Source: Endocalyx cinctus (taxonomy: Eukaryota > Ascomycota > Sordariomycetes > Amphisphaeriales > Apiosporaceae). From it: DNA of 64,000 nucleotides. Positions 57,801 to 64,000 of the stretch are shown piece by piece. Position 1 is the stretch's first letter, and the number at the start of each line of letters is the position of its first letter. The DNA is taken from assembly GCA_001600455.1 (NCBI GenBank), contig BCKC01000009.1:1426001-1490000 (forward strand), in the 5' to 3' direction. The notes under the pieces are model-generated. The model made no database searches and was not told where the DNA came from. It worked only from the letters and a program-made list of their open reading frames with translations. Both the position numbers and the translations under genes were made by a program.

Positions 57801-57836
57801 CAACGCGATGACATTAAGGGATCCATTATCCGTCAT
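54807..57836 (-). CDS. DPH6: Diphthine-ammonia ligase (Dph6) with C-terminal RidA-like domains
   Basis: A single-exon gene of 1009 aa. The N-terminal PP-loop ATP pyrophosphatase domain has SGGKDS at 14-19, followed by blocks MYQTVGHQIIPLYAQATGLP and AGAILSTYQRTRVESVA, and ends near 424-434 with GGEFETLVVDGP, the Dph6 signature. After about 480 come two YjgF/L-PSP (RidA-type) segments; the second opens YWAPANIGPYSQAV at about 655. This layout is the known one for yeast Dph6. The protein catalyses the last step of diphthamide synthesis on eEF2, amidating diphthine with ammonia and ATP in the cytosol. It is longer than yeast Dph6 (about 685 aa) because of acidic and Ser-rich insertions at about 50-135, 195-275 and 780-800. 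The start was chosen as the first ATG, placing the PP-loop at the usual distance. Confidence 0.95.
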   Translation of the reverse strand: MTDNGSLNVIALVSGGKDSFYSILHCLRNGHRIVALANLYPPSPSPPDLIPESSSRRDHGSGHFLPSTLGSEGEEPEEKGSLSKTTASIVSDDTTSTTQQSGSALSSSPRGLGDDGDNKKLQEYAHTSATTAFATTMREDEVDLNSFMYQTVGHQIIPLYAQATGLPLFRQPILGTAVHPGLSYDHRHRQHNPRRGENKLPATQDEKKDYDNVDDSELTTTAAKISLKIFRSPSPTQSQLGGSSIDMRDEGRPHHHDADDPDANENSAEEEDETESLVPLLCRVLQAHPEANALCAGAILSTYQRTRVESVAVRLGLTPLAYLWQFPGLPGPSASFDDNVATIPPSAKSKRSSRPDDARLLRDMAAAGLEARVIKVASAGLDESFLWENVASEAGVGRVERAMRRFGSTGSGSGSVLGEGGEFETLVVDGPGSLFKGRIVVRGDAKRVIREGGGCSWLSFKDGGAVVEMKEEKTPTSSPLIPVPGLLDLLFEHVLHSILDQNQEGPFASLPPSQSTDIHMQKLKLSDNSTTGLTSQLRLFSHGTRQGEWCFFGSAEEGQTRDDVVSQTSRIVSRIRQRLSENSLRPAAITHSVVLLRRMSDFPLINEIYGSLFEEPNPPARVTVSCGEPLGNGDAAVAVILSVGDRAAGLHVQSRSYWAPANIGPYSQAVSCPIFSPPPPSSAVGSGPLAVRIAGQIPLSPASMTFPPAGPNATETQIALALQHLWRVGLEMKVKWWTGAVAYFPRASAADHQTSASSPIAEKAILASRAWISAHLYSDDDEEDDDDDESGPDLWDRRFNPQYMSYAGEEDENERTLLDWDVISAGTNDIDNDDGTPKKSATNVPFVFAAEVEELPRGAGVEWHAFAGLAGISTGSVRVCSSPNPSAGVDVHHVVVTDSREGGDLVFVQSTVAIYPPEQRSVDALETEVSRATNTVVDSLQKVLPPFSPEKILNLKPKLVYADHNHRVPPSATVASPLAVIPCHSLWDGRGGRLAVVCIYETVFEGYGA

Positions 57837-59947
57837 GATATAATAAGAATAAATTTCCTTAGCTCGCCTGTCTCTTCTCTATCTGGGTCGTGGTGTCGCC
57901 CAAAAAAACAAAAACTTGGTACCGGCTTGATCTGATAGGATTTTAGGGGAGGGGAAAGGCAGAACAGGCTACTGACTACTTAACTCATTAATTTAGTAGC
58001 TGGATGAAATTAGCTTACGAGTCATTACCATTGTCCCGATTTATCGGGTTCTCGTAGGATGTCAAATCTTCCTAAGTGTCCGGCAAACTTTTACTTGTAA
58101 CAATCTAGGAAGAGGAATACGTGGATCTTAGTTCGATCTGAGTTAATCATGTTAGGGTAAAATATGGCTTTGTCTGCCTATATTAGTGGATAGCCTTTAA
58201 ACCAGTCAGTGAAGTTTAAGTCTTGAGATCTAGGCTGCTAGATTACTTGACTTAGTTAGCGAATCAACTATTTTAGATCCCTACGAGATGAAATGTACAG
58301 TACATCGTCTCAGTGAAATCCCCTAAGTTAAATGAAATCGCCTAACGAGAACGCATTATTCGGCTGATGAGGAATACGCGATAGTTTTCACACTATTTAT
58401 AAGCCGGACAAAAGATATCTCGCGTTTTTCTGTCCGGGGAAAGTGAACTAGATCTTCAGCTAAAGGGTAGTTTGATGAAATTTAATCTTATCGAGATCTT
58501 CATGAGTAAGTAGATGAGTAAACTGTCCTCCAGAGCTGCTGTATTGACTCTCAGTTCGCTTCGGATAGTGACGTATTGGCCTCACTGCTAGGGAACGTGG
58601 GATCCGGACTTAGCAGAGTTAAACTCCCTAAAGGGCGTACGTTATAGCCACTTTACCACTGTAATTATAGAACACTTCTCTATTGGATAGCACGCGTATT
58701 GTCTTCTGATTATAATAGTTTATAGGCTCTACGCAAAGACCTATAGAGTACACATACAGGCTGAAAGGTAAGGACCAACTAGAATGAATGACTGTATAAA
58801 CCATCATATATCGCATATCACATCATCACCAAGTACAAGAAGCACATAGATCAAATTATACCAAGTTATTGAACGAGTGATTCTAGTCTTTTTTTTTTAT
58901 CATTTGAAGTAGTAGCGGCAAATATTTAATAAATTTCCTATGTATACAAAGTTTGTTTTTCTAGTTGTAAAAAACTATTTTCCCCCTAAAGTGACCGGCA
59001 CCTCTTTCTTGTTTCTTATCGTGAGGAAAAGTAGCGATCGCATGGTGGAAAAAACAAGAGGAAAAAAAAAAAGGAACGAAACGAAACGGAATAATAATAA
59101 TAATCACAAGAACGGAGGGGAAAGTCTAGATTGAATGCGATCGTGGTGATGAAATCTCTTTTTTTTTTTTTCTTCGTTTCTTTCTTCTCTCGTGGTAGAT
59201 AACAAAAACACACACCATTGATACACGAAATTTCTCTCTTCCTTTCCCATCTCTGAAAAAAATTGGGTTCTAACAGATAGGATACGGTCGACCTGCCCCG
59301 CCCTACTGTAGAGATATTACAACGAGCGTATAGAAAGGTAGAATAAAAAGCCGCTTTGAGAAAATGTGATGATGTGTTTTCTTTTTTTTTGACGTATTTC
59401 TTGTGTGTTCGCATATTGCCTTGCTACCACAGAAATAAATAAGAGAAAAATGATCGCAATGATATTGTGTTTCTTAAGACAACTCGCAGATAATAAAACC
59501 CTCCCAAGATGCCACACGCGATTTGTCACAATCGAAAAAACAAAAACCTCCGTGCGTTTCCCTCCGTGACTACCGAGTGGCTTCTCATTAAAATGAACAA
59601 GACTTTGTAAAACAAAACCATCATGATTGATAACGAAAAACAAATAACCGTGTGGATTGCAGTATAATGGTACAAGAGGATGTCGTTGAATAGACTGTAG
59701 GAAAAAAATCAAACCGCAACTTTTTTTTTTCGAAATCCTCTAAGGTGTAAATGCCGTTTCCTGTTTGATCCCTAAAAAGGGTTGCCTCCCTCCATATACC
59801 GTGATGTCTCTGGACCCTATAGACCGATCCGCGTAAAAGCTAGCGGGGTAGGTCGAATACGAAGAATTCATAATTTCGTAATCAGAACATTTCCTTTATG
59901 TTAAAAAAAAAATCCTTTTTCTTTTCTGACGCGCTTCGGCCGCCGCT
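57837..59947. other. Intergenic region between DPH6 and the Msn2-like gene
   Basis: Holds the DPH6 promoter on the left and the long 3' UTR of the Msn2-like gene on the right. AT-rich with T/A-tracts near 58890, 59068, 59160, 59380 and 59720. No open frame with a domain. Confidence 0.55.
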
Positions 59948-62121
59948 TTAATCAGATCGCTTCCGCTTCTTCTTACCCTGGCTGTCACTTGAGTCGTCCG
60001 ATAGATCGCTTCCGCTACCGGGCACCTCAGATGCAACCTGGAAAAGTACCTTGCCAAAGTTGTGATAATCGCTGTCGGCGCCTGCCTGCGCCATCGACTC
60101 GAAACCCTCTTCGCTAGCGTCGATGAGGTTCATGACGATAGCGCCGCTTCCGTGGGTGCGGGCGTGCTGAGCAAGGTTGTCGCTTCGGGAGAACTTCTTA
60201 CCGCACTCGTTACACTCGAAAGGCTTGTCCTGGGTGTGGAGGGAGCGGTAGTGACGCTTCAGATGCTCCTGACGACGGAAGCGTCGGTTGCAAAGTTCGC
60301 ATACGAAGGTCTTGCTAGGATCCTCGGTCAGAGACTGCTTGCGACCACGTCGGTTCTGCGGGGCAGGTGCCGTGACGGCCGTTGCGGATGATCCGGATGT
60401 AGCGGCATCGTTGCCGGCGTTCTCGTTGCTCTCATTCTGGGTGGCGACTTGGCTATCAGCCTCGCCAGATTGAGAGTCGGCAGCGACGTTCATGACTGGC
60501 TCAGATATGCGCGACTCCTTCTTGGTCTTCTTGACCTTCTTGTCCTTGTGGGAGTCAGGGTCGCAAGATGAGCTAGGGCTAGGTAGACCAGTGACAGCGC
60601 AAGAGGTGGTATCCTCGTCGAAATCGGGTTGAGAAAAGAAAGACTCGTGACCAAGGGATACGGTAGTGGAGCAGGTAGCGGAACGCGACCTCTTCAACTC
60701 AGTACCGTTTTGCTCGCCAAGGTTGACTAGGCGGTTGACAAAGTCGTCCTCTGATTCCAAATCGGAAATGTCGTCAAATGATGTCAAGGTAGGCTGAACT
60801 TCTGTGCTGAAATCAAAGGTTTCAATTGAGGAAGGCTTGTTGATTAATTCGCCGTCACCCCTGAATTCGGTCAAAGAGACAGGAGTAGTGAATTCAGCGG
60901 ATAGGGTTTGATTAGTAGAACCACCAACAGTAAGATTTCGCGGGTCGCAAAAATCTAAATCTGGCTGCTCAGAGGTCACAGACCTTGCATAGGGTGATGG
61001 TGATGGTGAAAGGGAGGGACAGGAAGTAGCTGAGGTTGTAGAAAGAACGTCACTAGAAATGCTAACGTTAAGTGAAAGAAATTTCTCAGACTGTTCATGT
61101 GATTGTGATTGAAGGTAGACTATGAGAAATAATTAATTAGCCCCGAATTCAATTCACCATTAAATCAATGGAATTTGTTTAAACGTGAGTTGGACAATGC
61201 AAGAAAAAAAAAAAAAAAAAAGGGATGGATATTAATTGAAAAAAAAAAAAAAAATTAACAAGGGCAAAATTAGAGGAAAAAGAAACAGGCATTCCTGTCC
61301 CCTCATCCCTTCCTTTCTAATAAAATGCCCCGCCGATTTTTATTGCACTAGAGTTATTTCACCCAACGGTTTACTCCAAACACCATAAAAATCAAAGTGT
61401 ATGCCATTTGTAATAAACAATGAGTAATGAAAAAGAAAAAAAATATATTCAAAAATCCCAATTGAATAAATATCAATTCAATGGATTTTGTATTTCTTAT
61501 ACAGTGTTGATCCATGATATATGAAAATGCAATTTAGTACGGAGATAATCAAATTTTAAACTTACCAGGAGTTAGAGGCGGTGATCCGCAGCTAGCCCAA
61601 TCTAGGTTCTCCATGTGTTCTGGGGTTCCTACGATCTCGGGCTTCGTGGTCTCGCATCCGTCTAGTCCAGAGAACATGGGGTTCAACGGTGTTGCCAACA
61701 TATCCTGGGTATTGCTGGGACTACCCATTGAGCTGCCGGGGGCCGACAACGGTGGTGTGGCCGGGTAGTAGTAGTTGTCGTTATCGCAGATTTCCGTCTC
61801 CAACATCAGCTTCACCGGCTGGTTATGCATCAACAAGCCGTGTCTGTGCGAGGCCTGAGGTGCCAAACCAGTGGCATTGCTCGGTACGGGCTTGAACACG
61901 GCCGTCGGTACCGCGGTCTGGGAGCTAGACGAGTTCGGTCTCGAGTAGATGGGCGTTGACGGAAGCGTGGGAACGATGGGGTACATCTGCTGGGGAATCT
62001 GGTGCTGGTATCCTGGGTGCTGGCTGAAGTGGCCGTGCTGTCGGTTCTCAGCGTGAGGGTCTGGTGTGTAGTAGAAGAAGGGCGCTGGGCCCATCTGCTG
62101 TGCCATCATGTTGGGATCCAT
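59948..62121 (-). CDS. msn2: C2H2 zinc-finger stress transcription factor, Msn2/Seb1-type
   Basis: Two exons (61566-62121 and 59948-61119) join in frame to about 575 aa. The second exon begins at a CATAG acceptor and adds about 46 residues before the open frame that would be called alone, which lacks an ATG. The C-terminal pair of C2H2 fingers is at about 456-507: [20 protein letters not shown], then [19 protein letters not shown]. The RRQEH..R and RSD-N-A-Q contacts are those of Msn2/Msn4, which bind the stress element AGGGG. The N-terminus is Pro/Gln/Ser-rich ([18 protein letters not shown]), and basic tails flank the fingers. Orthologues in filamentous fungi act in stress tolerance, conidiation and virulence, moving between cytoplasm and nucleus. 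The intron is long (about 446 nt) and A-rich. Confidence 0.93.
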
Positions 62122-64000
62122 TGCTGTGTGCTGACTTTTTGTTTTTTTTTCCTTCTAGTCAGTTGATTGTTCGAGCCCGTCATGGTTTCTTCCTCGTGAT
62201 AACTAACCTATTAATAAAATCTTGGTTGTGGGATAGATTATTTGCCGTTGGGGGTTTCCAAATATGTGTATCGTTTCTCCAAATTTTAGGTATTAAGTAT
62301 ATATCGTTTAATGTTTGTGTTACTATACAATTCGTTTGCAAGGGCGGTTGGCCTAAAGATGGTGGTTTCGATTCTATATAAGAAGGAATGGACGTCCAGT
62401 CATGAAGATATTCATAGACTGTCTCAGTTGCCGCTCGACTCGGGTTGGTAGTGTTATACAGGTGCCTATGCCGACATTAAAACTTCCAGGTCTTGCTGTC
62501 TTGATATATTAAGAGCTGGAAGGGATATGAGATAGAGAGAGAGAGAGATGGTTGATCGGTATGGCGATTTGTGTACACTATAAAAAAGAAGGGAAGGGAA
62601 TTTCGAGGATGAAGTAGTTCTCGAGAGATTCCAAAAAAGCCGAGTCTGGGGATAATAAACAAGAACCGATAGGCTATGAGAAAGAGAAAGAAATAGAAAA
62701 CACTGTCAAAAACCGACCGATATGTCGATCACACACTAGGATAAAAGAGAAAATAAAAGAGCGTGTTGAAGGGGATCTTAGAGGATAATGTAAAGAAAAA
62801 TAAAATAGGTTCGAACCCAGATCAACTGCAAGATAAAAAGCCATCGATAGGCACTAGACGGCGCAGCGGGTGGAATGGAGACTCAAGAGAGCATCCACTC
62901 CACCCATGGTTGTCTCACTTGGGGAAAGCTGACAAGGGCCTTAGAGTGGGACCTGGTCGACTCTCTTGGTCCACCGACAGAAACAGAGGGGCAAAGGTAA
63001 AGCCGGCGTTGAAATGGGACCCCCCCCCCTTGCCCTGCATGTCTGGGGCAAAACGGAAACATCAGATGGGTGGGCTTTTTTGCTCTGGTCGACACGCTAC
63101 AGGGTATGGCGCAGCCACCGGACCATTCTAAATCTGGATGGGTAGGAAAAGAGAAGAGAGGGACGACTAAGTGGAAGAGGTACCTTTTCTGAGCGGGTAC
63201 ATTACGAGCCAGGGCCCTGCCCTGTCCGACTGAACATGTACTGTACAAGCGTACGACAACCTGCATAACACCCACATCGCTGGGCAGGAGTATTTTGGAG
63301 AGGCTTAGCTCGGACAAGTTCCAATGACTTTCCTGCCGGTAGCGTCTTGCATACGACAGCTAGACAGGGACTCACTTGTAACGAACTCCCTCCAGATCAC
63401 CGGCTATTCTAGCGTAGAGGGAAATAGTAAACCTCTTATCAGGAGAAAATCATGGTAGCGTATATCTTGTATAGCATAGAGACTATTGTATCGTAGTCTT
63501 CGTAGTCTTCGTTAGACACTTGACTAGGTACAAGAACAAGTTGGGCTAATTGCAATTGTAATGTAATGTACCGTAGAACAGAGAAAACAGTACAAAATCT
63601 GGTTATATACATAAGCGAATAAGACTGTTCAGGGATATGATTGGCGTTATGAGCGTTGGTGGTACGCTACTAATTACTTATGGCACAGACGTTTTTTTTT
63701 TTTTTTTTTTTTTTTTTTTGGCCCTCGCTTTGCTTTAACTGGCTTGTCTGTTTTTTTTTTCCTTGTGATTGTACCGTATTGTAATTAACATAGTCGGTAA
63801 AGCCTGTAAGTATCCTGTAGCCGGTAATCTGTTGCCTGTGTAGGAACACGCTTGCATAGAAACTTACAACGGTGATAGGTGGGGGGATAGTACCTAAGGA
63901 ACCACATAATTTTCATAAATCGAAAAGAATATTGGTGTCTGGCTGCAACATTACACAGCCAGTCGCTGAAGACTACCCAACCTCGGCGCGTCTTGACTGG
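62122..64000. other. Long upstream region of the Msn2-like gene
   Basis: No coding sequence recognised. Contains a GA-repeat near 62532-62548, a C-run near 63021-63029, a 28-base poly-T at 63692-63719 and a moderately GC-rich stretch (62860-63260) with open frames on both strands but no domain. A long leader or upstream regulatory region is likely, as fungal stress regulators often have one. Confidence 0.5.
63692..63719. repeat. Poly-T tract
   Basis: About 28 consecutive T residues near the right end of the window. Confidence 0.9.

Noticed and set aside
62800..62840. GGTTCGAACCC, resembling a tRNA T-arm/B-box
   Set aside because: The surrounding bases do not form a T-stem on either strand, and no acceptor stem or anticodon arm can be drawn. 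No tRNA was found in the window.

Overview
This window is nuclear DNA of a filamentous ascomycete (Pezizomycotina, probably Sordariomycetes). The evidence is the genes with short introns (about 50-300 nt; GT donors, AG acceptors, several CTAAT-like branch sites), families typical of these fungi (Zn2Cys6 regulators, fungal protein-kinase-like proteins, an Msn2-type C2H2 factor, a WW-PhoD phosphatase, an Hsp20 with a Pro/His/Gly-rich head), kilobase intergenic spaces full of homopolymers and simple repeats, and AT-rich blocks that look mutated by RIP. I cannot name the species.

Layout. 1-8.1 kb: no gene recognised. 8.1-9.6 kb: a TauD/clavaminate-synthase-like dioxygenase (-). 12.4-15.1 kb: a seven-exon Zn2Cys6 transcription factor (-), longer than any single open frame suggests, whose start codon is alone in its exon. 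15.1-24.3 kb: a desert with AT-rich palindromes and possible gene relics. 24.3-26.1 kb: a fungal protein-kinase-like gene (+). 29.7-33.3 kb: a SWIM zinc-finger gene (+) and phosphomannomutase SEC53 (+). 34.2-37.9 kb: a large WW-domain/PhoD-like phosphatase (-), with a possible divergent 31-aa spliced ORF. 40.1 kb: Hsp20 (+). 41.6-45.4 kb: divergent PCC1 (KEOPS subunit, -) and CDC14 phosphatase (+). 47.3-50.7 kb: a cytochrome P450 pseudogene (-) divergent from a short-chain dehydrogenase (+). 52.1-54.2 kb: a membrane-anchored type-B carboxylesterase (+). 54.8-57.8 kb: DPH6 diphthine-ammonia ligase (-). 59.9-62.1 kb: an Msn2/Seb1-type stress transcription factor (-). 62.1-64 kb: its long upstream region.

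How they fit. Core housekeeping genes (SEC53 in GDP-mannose supply, PCC1 in tRNA t6A, DPH6 in diphthamide, CDC14 in mitotic exit) are mixed with stress genes (Hsp20, Msn2-like) and accessory metabolic genes (dioxygenase, P450 relic, SDR, carboxylesterase, Zn2Cys6 regulator). The P450/SDR pair around 47-51 kb is the most plausible trace of a decayed secondary-metabolism locus. I found no convincing novel multi-gene system. The most unusual items are the ATG-only exon, a P450 broken by only two TAG codons, the small spliced ORF beside the WW-PhoD gene, and a long hairpin at 38.85 kb. All exon boundaries were placed by hand from splice consensus and reading-frame continuity.
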